Below, one piece after another: positions 50,257 through 59,829 of a DNA stretch of 64,000 nucleotides. Origin of the DNA: CADEFQ01 sp035433705 (GTDB lineage Bacteria; Pseudomonadota; Gammaproteobacteria; Steroidobacterales; Steroidobacteraceae). The translations under genes and the position numbers were made by a program. Under the pieces are notes generated by a model. That model did not search any database and was not told where the DNA came from. It saw only the letters and a list, made by a program, of their open reading frames with translations. Position 1 is the stretch's first letter. Every line of letters starts with the position of its first letter. The stretch spans positions 1 to 64,000 of the forward strand of contig DAORVK010000001.1 in assembly GCA_035433705.1 (NCBI GenBank), read 5' to 3'.

Positions 50257-51969
50257 CTACTCGCGCCCGGGCTTGTCCAGCGCAGTCGCATTACCGGGAA
50301 AGAGCGGATCGGTCCGCGCCGCGCGCTCACCGAGCTGCTCGGCCTCCGACTTGTCGATCGCTGCCAGCGCCGTTGGCGGTCGCTCGAGGTAGCGGAAGAC
50401 GTGCGGTGGCCCGTCACCCTGGTGCAGGCGCCGCACGTGTTCCTCAACCGCCTGATCGGCCCGCGTGAGGCGCAGGCGGCGGCGCAGGTGCGCGATCCAG
50501 GTCGGGCTGTGGTAGCGCTCGATCCACCGCCCGGGGTCATCCATGTCGTGCAGCAGCGTCCAGCCGCGCGCTCCGTCGCGCTTGCGCACCCGCCGCAATT
50601 CCTGCATCGCAGCCGCGAATGCCACGCGATCCTCCATCGCAACGCGATATTCGATGTTGATCACGACCGGCCCGCTTTGCGGCACGATATCGATCTTCGG
50701 TTCGAGCGCGGGCGACCCCAGGCGCATCGACTCGAGGTCGAGGTTCTCCTCCCGCATCACGTGCAGCCAGCGACCCAGCAGGATCGAGGCCAGAAAGCCC
50801 ACTCCCGCCGCGATGAGACTCGTGCGCAACGACAGTGCGTGCGCAACCTCACCCCACAGCCAGCTGCCGAGGGCGAGCCCGCCGAAGGTCAGCATCTGGT
50901 AGATCGCGACGGTGCGGCCGACCACCCAGCGCGGCGAGGTGACCTGCACCGAGGTGTTGAAGGTCGACAGGCACATCACCCAGGCCGCGCCCGCGCCGAC
51001 CAGTGCCAGCATCGTGGCCGCAAGCCAGGGACTGAGTGCCGCCGCGATCGAGGCGAGGCCGAACATGAGACTCGCGACGCGCACCAGCGTCTCGTTTGAC
51101 ATGCGCTGACGCAGGTGCGCGATGGTCAGCGCACCGATCATGGCGCCGGTTCCGAAGGCGCCGAGCAGCACGCCGTAGGTGATCGCCCCACCCCTCACGA
51201 GCTCTTTCGCGATGAGCGGCATCAGCGCCCACACGGCGCTACCCATCATGCCGAAGACCGTGGCGCGCACGTAGATCGCGACGAGCGTGGGAGAAAGTCG
51301 CGCATAACGCAGGCCCGCGAGCATCGCAACACCGAGGCTCTCGGGTGGCAGCGCGCGCTCGCGCGGCGCATAGCGCCAGCTGCCGAGCACCACGATCAGG
51401 CCGACATAGGACACGGCATTGATGAAGAACGCGAACTGCGCGCCGAACGCCGCGACGATCGCCCCGCCGACGGCGGGGCCCACAGTGCGCGAAATGTTGA
51501 AGCCGAGACTGTTGAGCGCAACCGCGCTTGGCACGAGATCCCGCGGCACCTGCTCACCGACCGACGACTGCCACGCCGGCCCGTAGAGCGCCGCGCCGCA
51601 GCCGAGCACGAAGGTGAAGGTGAGCAGCATCCACGGCGTGATGTGGCCGCGCCAGGTGACGAACGCGAGCGCGGCGGACACGGAGAGCATGATCACCTGC
51701 GCGATCAGCATCAGGCGACGGCGGTCCCAGATGTCCGAGATCGCGCCCGCGACGAGCGACAGCAGCATGATCGGCAGCGTCGTGGAAGTCTGCACCAGCG
51801 CGACCATGTCGGCCGAAGGCGCGATCGAGAGCATGAGCCACGACGCGCCCACGCCCTGGATGAGGCTCCCGAAGGTGGAAACGACGGTCGCGATCCAGAG
51901 CGCGGCGAAGATGCGCACCTGGAACGGCGCGAGCGTGGCCGCGCGCCAGCGTTCGAACGCGGTGCTCAC
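50257..51969 (-). CDS. MFS exporter with C-terminal monooxygenase-like (ABM) domain
   Basis: 570 residues. Residues ~1-400 are twelve membrane segments of the MFS_3/enterobactin-exporter type (WIATVVSTFGSLIQGVGASWL, DIWDRRRLM). Residues ~430-530 form a soluble ferredoxin-like domain (VVINIEYRV then WTLLHDMDDPGRWIERY) like antibiotic-biosynthesis monooxygenases, an arrangement recurrent in this subfamily. The GTG start overlaps the asparagine synthase stop as GTGA, so it is coupled to it. Substrate unknown. Confidence 0.85.
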   Translation of the reverse strand: MSTAFERWRAATLAPFQVRIFAALWIATVVSTFGSLIQGVGASWLMLSIAPSADMVALVQTSTTLPIMLLSLVAGAISDIWDRRRLMLIAQVIMLSVSAALAFVTWRGHITPWMLLTFTFVLGCGAALYGPAWQSSVGEQVPRDLVPSAVALNSLGFNISRTVGPAVGGAIVAAFGAQFAFFINAVSYVGLIVVLGSWRYAPRERALPPESLGVAMLAGLRYARLSPTLVAIYVRATVFGMMGSAVWALMPLIAKELVRGGAITYGVLLGAFGTGAMIGALTIAHLRQRMSNETLVRVASLMFGLASIAAALSPWLAATMLALVGAGAAWVMCLSTFNTSVQVTSPRWVVGRTVAIYQMLTFGGLALGSWLWGEVAHALSLRTSLIAAGVGFLASILLGRWLHVMREENLDLESMRLGSPALEPKIDIVPQSGPVVINIEYRVAMEDRVAFAAAMQELRRVRKRDGARGWTLLHDMDDPGRWIERYHSPTWIAHLRRRLRLTRADQAVEEHVRRLHQGDGPPHVFRYLERPPTALAAIDKSEAEQLGERAARTDPLFPGNATALDKPGRE

Positions 51970-53900
51970 GTGCGCGACGCTTTCAGCGTATCAAGCCAAG
52001 CCTGGAACATCAGCACGTTCCAGAGGTGCGTGTGCCATTTGCGCCGGCCGCCCTGGAAGCGTGCCCAGAGACCGCGCACGATCGTCGCATCGAAGAAGCC
52101 CTCCTCCACGAGGCGCCGCTCTGCGAGCAACGCCTCCGCCCAGTCGCGCAGTGGGCCGCGCAGCCAGTCCGCAACCGGCGCGCCGAAGCCCTGCTTTTCC
52201 CGTTCAACGATGGTCACGGGCACATGGCGTGCGAGCAACCGCCGCAGCAGCCATTTCGTCGCGCCATCGCGCAGCTTCATGTCGACCGGCAGCGACCATG
52301 CCAGTTCCACGACACGATAGTCGAGCAGCGGCGCGCGCGCTTCGAGGCCGACCGCCATGGTCGAGCGGTCGACTTTCACGAGGATGTCGTCCGGCAGGTA
52401 GGTGACGAAGTCGAGGAACATGAATCGATCGGCAGGCGTGCCATGCGCCAGCCGGCGCGAGGGGTCGGACCAGGGTGTGAGCGGCTCCCTGCCGCCGCGT
52501 ACCACATCTTCCGGATGCCGCCAGCGCGACATGCGATTCTGGTAGAGGCCCTCGGGTGTCCCGGCCGCCAGCTCCGCGGCGAACTGGCGCAGTGCGTGGC
52601 CACGCGGCTCCTGCCCCGCCCAGGGGCGCAGGAGCCCTCGCATAACCGAAATCCCGGTGCCCGGCACCAACTCGAGCAGGCGCGCGAGACGCAGCGCCCG
52701 CAGATAGCGATTGTAGCCACCGAAGAGCTCATCGCCGCCGTCGCCCGAGAGCACCACCGTCACATCGCGGCGTGCGAGGCGGGAGACGAGCATGGTCGGG
52801 ATCTGCGAGGAGTCAGCGAAAGGCTCATCGAAGACGTGCGCGAGATCCGGCACCGTGGCGAGCGCGTCCGCGCCCGTCACGTGGAACTCCGTGTGCACCG
52901 TACCGAGGTGCTGTGCGACCGCGCGCGCCGCGGGCGTTTCATCGCGTCGCGGGTCCTCGAATCCGATGCTGAAGGTGCGCACCGGCGCGCTCGCCTCCTG
53001 CTGCATCAGCGCGGTGACGAGCGACGAGTCGATGCCGCCGGAGAGGAAGGCGCCGAGCGGCACGTCGGATTCGAGCCGCACGCGCACGGCGTCGCGCAGC
53101 AGCGCTTCGAGCTGCGACAGCGCCTCCTCCACATCGCCAGTGAAAGGATGCGCGAGCGCCTGCTCCGCGCGCTCGCGCGGGCTCCACCAGTGCCGCGCCG
53201 CCTCGAGCGGCCGGTGTGAGCCCGCGCCCGCTGCCACATCGCCGGCATCGAGCCTGACGATCGTGCCGGGCAGCACCTTGAACACGCCCTGCAGGATCGA
53301 CCAGGGCGAGGGTACGTAGTTGAAGCGCAGCATCGACTGCAACGCGCCCCGCTCGACTTCGGGCCTGAAGCCCGGCATTGCAAACAACGCCTTCAGCTCC
53401 GAGCCAAAGGCGAGCGCACGACCGCACCATCCGTAGTAGAGCGGCTTCTTGCCGACCCGATCGCGAGCGAGCGTGAGCGTGCGGGCCGTGCGATCCCACA
53501 GCGCGAACGCGAACATGCCGTTCGCCTCGGCGAGCGCCGCCTCGAGGCCCCACGCCTCGATGGCGGCGAGCAGCACTTCGGTATCAGAATGGCCACGAAA
53601 CGCGACGCCCCCGCGCTCGAGGCGCGCGCGCAGCGCGCGGAAATTGTAGATCTCGCCGTTGAAAACGATCTGGTAGCGCCCCGAGGCCGAGCCCATCGGC
53701 TGATGACCCGCGGCCGAGAGATCGATGATCGAAAGCCGCCGGTGCGCAAGCGCGAGGCCCGCGGCGGCATCGACCCACACGCCGGCATCGTCGGGCCCGC
53801 GATGCGCGATCGCGTCCGCCATGCGCCGCGCGACCTCGCGCAGTTCGCTCTCGCGCTGCCCGAGCGATTCGCCGTGAAAGAGACCTGCGATGCCGCACAT
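51966..53900 (-). CDS. asnB: Asparagine synthase (glutamine-hydrolysing)
   Basis: 644 residues. The N-terminal nucleophile is Cys2 in MCGIAGLFH with a class II amidotransferase domain (FNGEIYNFRALR). The C-terminal synthetase domain has SGGIDSS (PP-loop) and LSGDGGDELFGGYNRY. It makes asparagine or amidates a related carboxyl. The neighbouring CDP-glycerol-transferase-like gene leaves open a role in surface polymer modification. A fragment like the intergenic hairpin arm appears in frame near 52642-52669. The start diverges from the next gene with 62 nt between. Confidence 0.92.
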   Translation of the reverse strand: MCGIAGLFHGESLGQRESELREVARRMADAIAHRGPDDAGVWVDAAAGLALAHRRLSIIDLSAAGHQPMGSASGRYQIVFNGEIYNFRALRARLERGGVAFRGHSDTEVLLAAIEAWGLEAALAEANGMFAFALWDRTARTLTLARDRVGKKPLYYGWCGRALAFGSELKALFAMPGFRPEVERGALQSMLRFNYVPSPWSILQGVFKVLPGTIVRLDAGDVAAGAGSHRPLEAARHWWSPRERAEQALAHPFTGDVEEALSQLEALLRDAVRVRLESDVPLGAFLSGGIDSSLVTALMQQEASAPVRTFSIGFEDPRRDETPAARAVAQHLGTVHTEFHVTGADALATVPDLAHVFDEPFADSSQIPTMLVSRLARRDVTVVLSGDGGDELFGGYNRYLRALRLARLLELVPGTGISVMRGLLRPWAGQEPRGHALRQFAAELAAGTPEGLYQNRMSRWRHPEDVVRGGREPLTPWSDPSRRLAHGTPADRFMFLDFVTYLPDDILVKVDRSTMAVGLEARAPLLDYRVVELAWSLPVDMKLRDGATKWLLRRLLARHVPVTIVEREKQGFGAPVADWLRGPLRDWAEALLAERRLVEEGFFDATIVRGLWARFQGGRRKWHTHLWNVLMFQAWLDTLKASRT

Positions 53901-53962
53901 GGGTCCGCATAGTGGCGACTTGCCACGGAATCGGCAATTTCACTTGCTATGATGCGCCCCGC

Positions 53963-54997
53963 ATGCGCCGCTACCTGCTTTTCGTCTCGCAGCTCTATGC
54001 CTGGGCGATCCTGCGGCCGATCGCGGCGGCAGCCGCAGCGCGCGGCGATGAAGTGGCCTGGTTTTTCGAGCACGAAGCCGACGCGCGCTATCTGCGAGCG
54101 GGCGAGCACCGCCTCACCACCGTCGCGCAGGTGCGCGCGTGGCAGCCGCGCGCAGTGTTCGTGCCGGGCAACTGGGTGCCGCATTTCTTTCCCGGCCTCA
54201 AGGTCGAGGTGTTTCACGGCTTCAGTGTCGGCAAGCGCAGCGAGGCACGCGGGCACTTCCGCATCCGTGGCAGCTTCGATCTCTATTGCACCCACGGCCC
54301 AGATACCACCGGGCCCTTCGCGGCGCTTGCGCAGCAGCACGGGTATTTTCGCGTGGTCGAGACGGGCTGGCCGAAGCTCGACCCGCTCTTCGCGGGCCGC
54401 TATCCGCCGGCTGCGCACGCGCGGCCCGTCGTGCTCTTCGCCTCGACGTTTACCGAATCGATCACTGCCGCGCGCCTCCTGCGCGAGACGATTGCGCGGC
54501 TCACCGCCACCGGCGAATGGGACTGGCTGCTCACTCTGCATCCCAAGATGGCGCCCGACATCGTCGCCGCCTATCGCGCGCTCGAGGGACCGCAGGTGCG
54601 CTTCGTCGAAACCGACGACATCCTCGCGCTTTACGCGCAGGCCGACGTGCTGCTCTCCGACACCTCGTCCGTCGTACCGGAATTTCTCGTGCAGCTGAAG
54701 CCGGTGGTCACGCTGCGCAATCGCAAGCCTGGGCCGCAACTGCTCGACGTGCAGCGGCCGGAGGACGTGGAGGGCGCGCTCCGCACCGCGCTTACCCGCC
54801 CCGCTCCACTGATGCAGGCGATCCGCGAATACGCCGATCTCGTGCACCCCGCGCGCGACGGCCACGCAAGCGAGCGCGTGCTCGATGCCGCCGAAGCGGC
54901 GATCGCTGCCCGGCGTGCGGGTCTGCGCCGCGCCCCATTCAACCTCTGGCGGCGCTTACAGGCGCGCAAGCGCCTCGGCTACTGGTCGCTCGGCTGA
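53963..54997 (+). CDS. CDP-glycerol glycerophosphotransferase family protein
   Basis: 344 residues from ATG 53963. The GT-B-like fold has VEVFHGFSVGKRSEARGHF, LLTLHPKMAPD and VLLSDTSSVVPEFLV, characteristic of CDP-glycerol:polyglycerophosphate transferases. In Gram-negative bacteria such proteins modify surface polysaccharide or lipid. It diverges from asnB and overlaps the convergent decarboxylase gene by 42 nt. The exact acceptor is unknown. Confidence 0.85.
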   Translation: MRRYLLFVSQLYAWAILRPIAAAAAARGDEVAWFFEHEADARYLRAGEHRLTTVAQVRAWQPRAVFVPGNWVPHFFPGLKVEVFHGFSVGKRSEARGHFRIRGSFDLYCTHGPDTTGPFAALAQQHGYFRVVETGWPKLDPLFAGRYPPAAHARPVVLFASTFTESITAARLLRETIARLTATGEWDWLLTLHPKMAPDIVAAYRALEGPQVRFVETDDILALYAQADVLLSDTSSVVPEFLVQLKPVVTLRNRKPGPQLLDVQRPEDVEGALRTALTRPAPLMQAIREYADLVHPARDGHASERVLDAAEAAIAARRAGLRRAPFNLWRRLQARKRLGYWSLG

Positions 54998-56401
54998 TTC
55001 CCGCATCAGGCGCCACAGGGCCTCGACGTGCCCGCGCTCGGTCATCTCGACACCGAAGGACACCCGTGCCATCCACCGGCCTTCGAGCTGCGAGGGCGTG
55101 AGATACGCCCTGCCCGAGGCATTGATGCGCCTGACCCAGTCGAGCGTGTGCGCATCGAGCGCCTCACCGGCAAGGCCCGGTGGCTCGTGCCGCACGCACA
55201 CGGTCTGCAGCGGCGCGGGCGCGAGCCGCCGCCAGTGCCCGGCGGCGTCCACCTTTGCGGCGAACCAGCGCGCATGCGTGAGGTCGCGTCGCAGGCGCGC
55301 CTGCAAGCCCGCGACACCCTGCTCGCGGATCAGGAACCAGAGTTTGAGCGCGCGCATGCGCCGGCCGAGCGGAATGCCCCAGTCGCGGAAGTTCACCGCT
55401 TCGCCATCGGCCCCGGTCTTGAGATAGCTCGGGTTCGTCGCCATCACGCGCACAAGGTGCTCTGGATCGCGCACGTAGTACACCGAGCAGTCCATCGAGA
55501 CGCCGAGCCACTTGTGCGGATTCATCACGATCGAGTCCGCACGCTCGATGCCGGCCCACAGCTTTCTGCATTCCGGCAGGATCATTGCCGAGCCGCCCAT
55601 CGCGCCGTCCACATGCAGCCACAGGCCGTGTTCGTGCACGATCCGGCCGATCGCATCGACGGGGTCGATCGCGGTCGTGCCCGTGGTGCCGATCGTGGCG
55701 ACCACCGCGCAGGGCTGCGCGCCGCGCGCGAGGTCGGCGCGAATCGCGGCCTCGAGTGCGTCGGGGTCCATGGCGAAGGCATCGTCCGTGGCGACGAGCC
55801 GCAGCTGCTCTCGCCCGAAGCCCGCAAGCAATGCAGCCTTGTCGACCGAGCTGTGTGAGTGGGCGGTGACATAGACGACGAGCGGCTTGTCCGCCGACTG
55901 CAGCCCGCCGCGGGCGGCAGCGTAGCCGGTCGCGCGCTCGCGCGCGCAGATGAGCGCAACGAGCGTCGCCTCCGATGCCGTGCCCTGGATCACACCGCGA
56001 AATGCCTCGGGCAGATCGAGCATCTGTCGCAGCCAGTCGGTCGTGACCTCCTCCAGCTCGGTGAGCGCCGGGCTCGACTGCCAGTTGAGGCCCAGTTGCG
56101 CAAGTCCCGTGCTCGCAAGGTCACCGAGCACCGCCGCGAGCGCGCTGTTCGAGGGGAAATAGCCGAAGAAGCTCGGGCTCTGCCAGTGGGTGCAGCCGGG
56201 CAGGATGATGGAGTCGAGGTCGCGCATCACGGCGTCGAACGGCTCGGGCGTCTCGGGTGGCGTGGCGGGGAGCGCGGCGCGCACGTCGCCCGGCTTGTTT
56301 GCGGAAAGGACTGGCAGTTCGCCGTTGTAGACCTTCGCGCGACAATCGGCGATCCAGTCGACGAGGGTATGGGCGGCAGCGCGAAATTCTTCGGGTGTCA
56401 C
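54956..56401 (-). CDS. PLP-dependent aromatic-L-amino-acid decarboxylase
   Basis: 481 residues. Group II decarboxylase motifs: TEEFRAA-like start, HWQSPSFFGYFPSNS, HVDGAMGGSA (PLP-interacting Asp) and the Schiff-base lysine in NPHKWLGVSMD. The family decarboxylates Phe/Tyr/Trp-derived amino acids. The GTG start overlaps the DUF411 stop as GTGA, forming a three-gene unit with it and the small acidic protein. Substrate unknown. Confidence 0.9.
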   Translation of the reverse strand: MTPEEFRAAAHTLVDWIADCRAKVYNGELPVLSANKPGDVRAALPATPPETPEPFDAVMRDLDSIILPGCTHWQSPSFFGYFPSNSALAAVLGDLASTGLAQLGLNWQSSPALTELEEVTTDWLRQMLDLPEAFRGVIQGTASEATLVALICARERATGYAAARGGLQSADKPLVVYVTAHSHSSVDKAALLAGFGREQLRLVATDDAFAMDPDALEAAIRADLARGAQPCAVVATIGTTGTTAIDPVDAIGRIVHEHGLWLHVDGAMGGSAMILPECRKLWAGIERADSIVMNPHKWLGVSMDCSVYYVRDPEHLVRVMATNPSYLKTGADGEAVNFRDWGIPLGRRMRALKLWFLIREQGVAGLQARLRRDLTHARWFAAKVDAAGHWRRLAPAPLQTVCVRHEPPGLAGEALDAHTLDWVRRINASGRAYLTPSQLEGRWMARVSFGVEMTERGHVEALWRLMRESAERPVAEALARL

Positions 56402-56904
56402 GGTGGGTGATGCGCGAAGACGGTCGTCGTGCCGTCGAGCGCGACGAGTTCGACGTCGTAGGGCTGCACCGTGCCGTCGGGTACTTCCATGCCCGGCGAG
56501 CCCGCGGGCATGCCCGGCACTGTGAGACCCTTCGCCTGCGGCCGCTCGGCGAGCAGGCGCTTCACGTCGGTCGCGGGCACGTGGCCCTCGACGAAATAGC
56601 CGCCCACTTCCGCCGTGTGGCAGGAGCCCTTGCCGTAGGGCACACCCACCTTCGTCTTGATCGCGTCCAGGTTGTCGACGTCCTTCACCTCGACGGGAAA
56701 GCCCGCCGCCTTCATGTGCGTGATCCAGGACTCGCAGCAGCCGCAGGTCGGGCTCTTGTGCACGACGACGAGCGGCAGGGCCGCCTCCTCCGCGACCCCG
56801 GTCGCGATGGGCGTCGCGACGGCCGTCGTCGACTTCTCGCAGGCCGTGAGCGCGGCTGCGCAGAGCACGGAGAACAGGACAGGGCGAATATCGATGCGTA
56901 TCAT
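56398..56904 (-). CDS. DUF411 metal-binding periplasmic protein
   Basis: 168 residues from ATG 56904 (MIRIDIRPVLFSVLCAA) with lipobox LTAC; the upstream ATG at 56940 only adds sequence overlapping the neighbour. DUF411 features: HKSPTCGCCESWITHMKAAGF, a CxCC site likely binding copper, GSCHTAEVGGYFVEGHVP, and LLAERPQAKGLTVPGMP. These proteins occur in copper/metal-resistance clusters. It sits 7 nt after the small acidic gene and overlaps the decarboxylase start. Confidence 0.87.
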   Translation of the reverse strand: MIRIDIRPVLFSVLCAAALTACEKSTTAVATPIATGVAEEAALPLVVVHKSPTCGCCESWITHMKAAGFPVEVKDVDNLDAIKTKVGVPYGKGSCHTAEVGGYFVEGHVPATDVKRLLAERPQAKGLTVPGMPAGSPGMEVPDGTVQPYDVELVALDGTTTVFAHHPP

Positions 56905-56911
56905 GATGTCG

Positions 56912-57145
56912 TCATTCCTCCCAGCCGACTTCGATGCCATCGGTGTCCCCCACGGCGCTGCGCAGCAGCGTCACGAGCGCAGTCGAGGCGCCAAGGCCGA
57001 CGAGCTGGTCAATCGTCGTCGCGTTGATGAAGTAATCCGTGTCCGTTCCGTGCTCTTCTTCCAGATGGTCGATCAGCACGTTCAGGTCGTCGTCCGTGAT
57101 CAACCCGAGGAAGACACCGTCACTCTTGCGATGCAGGCGTGGCAT
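56912..57145 (-). CDS. Small acidic conserved protein
   Basis: 77 residues, acidic (DHLEEEHGTDTDYFINATTIDQL, ending VGWEE). It belongs to a small family with N-terminal RLHRKSDG that is scattered in proteobacteria; I know of no tested function. First gene of the unit with DUF411 and the decarboxylase, 7 nt before DUF411. Confidence 0.65.
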   Translation of the reverse strand: MPRLHRKSDGVFLGLITDDDLNVLIDHLEEEHGTDTDYFINATTIDQLVGLGASTALVTLLRSAVGDTDGIEVGWEE

Positions 57146-57462
57146 GGCGGTTCTCCAGTCACGATCCGGCCACCATTATGGCCCGAATGTGGCGTGATAC
57201 GACACGACGCCGTGCGGCATTGCTCCAACGAGCAACAGCACCTGGAAAAACTCCGGCGACACGCCGGGCAGTACCGAAATCGGCCCGAGTCCATACCAGC
57301 CGGCAGCTCAAGAAATTGGGATCCTGACAAGGACAGCGTGAAGCTGATGTACGTGGCGATGACCCGCGCGACGCACGAACTGCTGATCACCCGCAGCAAG
57401 CGAAGCTCATTCAGCGAGCGCTTGCGGACAATCTGCAAGTCGTTGGCGGCCTGACGCAACGG
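57146..57462. other. Gap with a helicase remnant between two minus-strand units
   Basis: 317 bases without an intact gene. The left part should hold the promoter of the small acidic gene; the right part carries a plus-strand fragment like the end of a UvrD-type helicase (separate entry). No RNA gene or terminator recognised. Confidence 0.6.
57320..57454 (+). pseudogene. Remnant of a UvrD/Rep-type DNA helicase C terminus
   Basis: About 44 codons ending at a TGA. They read DPDKDSVKLMYVAMTRATHE, then LLITRSKRSSFSERL. This is motif VI (YVAMTRA) and the downstream tail of superfamily 1 UvrD-like helicases. No upstream helicase motifs or start are present, so it is a decayed fragment left by deletion or transfer. 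Confidence 0.7.
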
Positions 57463-59829
57463 CTACGCGCGGCCCGGCCTCCTGATGAGCCACGCCCCGA
57501 GCGCTGGCAACAACAAGATGGCGCCGAGCATGTTGACGAGGAACATGAAGGTGAGCATCACACCGATGTCGGCCTGGAACTTGAGCGGCGAGAACACCCA
57601 GGTGGCGACACCGATCGCGAGCGTGATCCCGGTGAAGATGATGCTCGCGCCCGTCACCCGCATCGTGCGCTCATACGCCTCGCGCACCGACAGCCCTTTG
57701 TGCAGGTATTCCTGCATGCGACTGTAGAGATAGATGCCGTAGTCGACGCCGATACCGGCGCCGAGCGCCACCATGGGTAGCGTGGTCACCTTGAGACCGA
57801 TGCCGACGATCGCCATCACCGCATAGACGAGCACCGAAACGAGCGCGAGCGGCAGCACCACAAGAATGGTTCCAAGAAGCGAGCGGAAGGTGATCAGGCA
57901 CATGATGCTCACGGCCGCGAACACGCCCGCGAGGATCGGGAACTCTTTCGCCTTTACTTCTTCATTCGTCGCCGCCATCACGCCCACGTTGCCCGCTGCG
58001 AGGCGAAACTGCAGGCCCTCGACCGGATTGGCGGTGCGCCACTCCTTCACCGCGGCGACGATGCGCTCGATGGTTTCCGCCTTATGGTCCTCGAGGAAGA
58101 TGTAGACCGGCACGATCGTACAGTCGGCGTTGAGGAGCCCGGTGCTCGTCTCGATGTAGCGCGTGGACTGCGTGAGCGTGTCGGGGTTGCGCGGGATGCT
58201 GCGCCACGCGAGGCTCCCTTCGTTCCAGCCCGCGATCGCGATCTTCGCGACATAGGGCAAGGTCACGACCTCCTGCACGTCCGTCACATTCTGCATGCGC
58301 CACGCGAAATAGTCGACCGCTGTCATCTTCCCGTAGCTGAGGCACACCGGTTCCTGCGCCTCGACGATCACGGTGAGGACATCGACGCCGATCGAGAATT
58401 TCTGCGTGATGATGTCGCTGTCGCGGTTGTAGCGCGAATCGGCGCGCAGTTCGGGCACGCCGGCCTGCGTATCCCCGATCGGCGTCTCGCGCCCCTTCCA
58501 GGCGCCTGCGATCCCGAGCACGATCGCGATACCAATGATGACGGCGGCCGGCCCCCGTTGCGTGATGCGCGAGAGGCTTGCCCACCAGCGCGTGAGCATG
58601 GCCTGGCGCTTCTCGACGCGTGCCCGGTAGTTCGGCCCGAACTTCACATACGAGACGAGCACCGGCAGCAACACGAGATCGGTGAGGATCACGATCGCGA
58701 CACCGATGCTCGCCGTGACCGCCATCTCGCGTATGACCTGCACCGGAATCATCAGGATCGTGACGAAACCGACGAGGTCGGCGAGCAGCGCCACGATCGC
58801 CGGCGTGAAGAGCTGGTGGAAGGTGCGTCGCGCCGCGTCCACGCTGCCGAGCCCCTCGAGCACGGCATCGGACACCGCACTGATCTTCTGCACGCCATGG
58901 CTCACGCCGATCGCGAAGATGAGGAACGGCACGAGGAGCCCGAGCGGGTCGATGCCATAGCCGAGCGCGACGAGGGTACCGAGCTGCCAGATCACCGCCA
59001 CGATCGAGCAGACGACCGGCACGAGCGCCACGCGGAACGACTGGCAGTAGACCCACACGCACGCGAGCGTGAGGAGGATCGTGACGATTGCGAACACGAT
59101 CACCGAGAGCGCGCCATCGGCGATGTCGCCCATGACCATCGCGAAGCCGATCATGCGCACATCGACGGCGGAGTCGCTGCCCGCGCCCTGCACCGTGACC
59201 CCGGCGAGATCGGCGCCGGTGCTCTGGATGCGGTCGCGTACGCGCTTCTCGAGCAGGTGCGCGACGGCGATCGGATCGACCGGTTGGCCGCCCGCGTCCT
59301 GCTCGAGCACGATCGCCGAGACGAGCGCGCCCGAGAAATCGTTCGCGACGAGCCGCCCGACGATGCCGGCCTTCAGGATGTTCTCGCGCACCTGCGCCAT
59401 CGCCTCGGGCGTGGGCTGGAAGTCGGCCGGGACCACATTGCCCGCCTCGATGCCATCTTCCACCACTTCGAGGTAGCGCACGTTCGGCGTGAAGAGCGAC
59501 TGCACACGACCGCGGTCGATGCCGTCCATGACGATCACTTCATCGGTCGCGAGCTTCAGTGCGTTGAAAAATGCCGGCGTGAACATGTTGCCGTCGCGTG
59601 CGATCAGCGCGACGAGCACGCGGTTTGCGCCGCGAAACTCCTCGACCTTCGGGTCGAGGTAAGTCTGCATGTACTCGTGCTTCGTCGGCAGCTGCTTGGT
59701 GAACGACGCATCGATCCGCAGCCCCTTCACGCAGACGGCCGCGAATACGAGCGTGAGCACCGCGAAGACGAAGAGGATCGTCTTGCGGTGATCGAAGATC
59801 GGATGTTCGAGGCGGTCGGCGAGGCTCAT
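57463..59829 (-). CDS. RND/MMPL-family transporter
   Basis: 788 residues. Two similar halves, each with a membrane helix, a large periplasmic loop and a group of five membrane helices (LLVPFLIFAIGVSHGVQK in the first; VALGAGIGVDYGIYLYSRM in the second). This is the MMPL/hopanoid-exporter-like RND type. It is the last gene of the DUF1302-DUF1329-Ycf48 unit and overlaps the Ycf48-like gene by ATGA. Probably moves hydrophobic molecules between inner and outer membrane; direction unknown. Confidence 0.88.
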   Translation of the reverse strand: MSLADRLEHPIFDHRKTILFVFAVLTLVFAAVCVKGLRIDASFTKQLPTKHEYMQTYLDPKVEEFRGANRVLVALIARDGNMFTPAFFNALKLATDEVIVMDGIDRGRVQSLFTPNVRYLEVVEDGIEAGNVVPADFQPTPEAMAQVRENILKAGIVGRLVANDFSGALVSAIVLEQDAGGQPVDPIAVAHLLEKRVRDRIQSTGADLAGVTVQGAGSDSAVDVRMIGFAMVMGDIADGALSVIVFAIVTILLTLACVWVYCQSFRVALVPVVCSIVAVIWQLGTLVALGYGIDPLGLLVPFLIFAIGVSHGVQKISAVSDAVLEGLGSVDAARRTFHQLFTPAIVALLADLVGFVTILMIPVQVIREMAVTASIGVAIVILTDLVLLPVLVSYVKFGPNYRARVEKRQAMLTRWWASLSRITQRGPAAVIIGIAIVLGIAGAWKGRETPIGDTQAGVPELRADSRYNRDSDIITQKFSIGVDVLTVIVEAQEPVCLSYGKMTAVDYFAWRMQNVTDVQEVVTLPYVAKIAIAGWNEGSLAWRSIPRNPDTLTQSTRYIETSTGLLNADCTIVPVYIFLEDHKAETIERIVAAVKEWRTANPVEGLQFRLAAGNVGVMAATNEEVKAKEFPILAGVFAAVSIMCLITFRSLLGTILVVLPLALVSVLVYAVMAIVGIGLKVTTLPMVALGAGIGVDYGIYLYSRMQEYLHKGLSVREAYERTMRVTGASIIFTGITLAIGVATWVFSPLKFQADIGVMLTFMFLVNMLGAILLLPALGAWLIRRPGRA

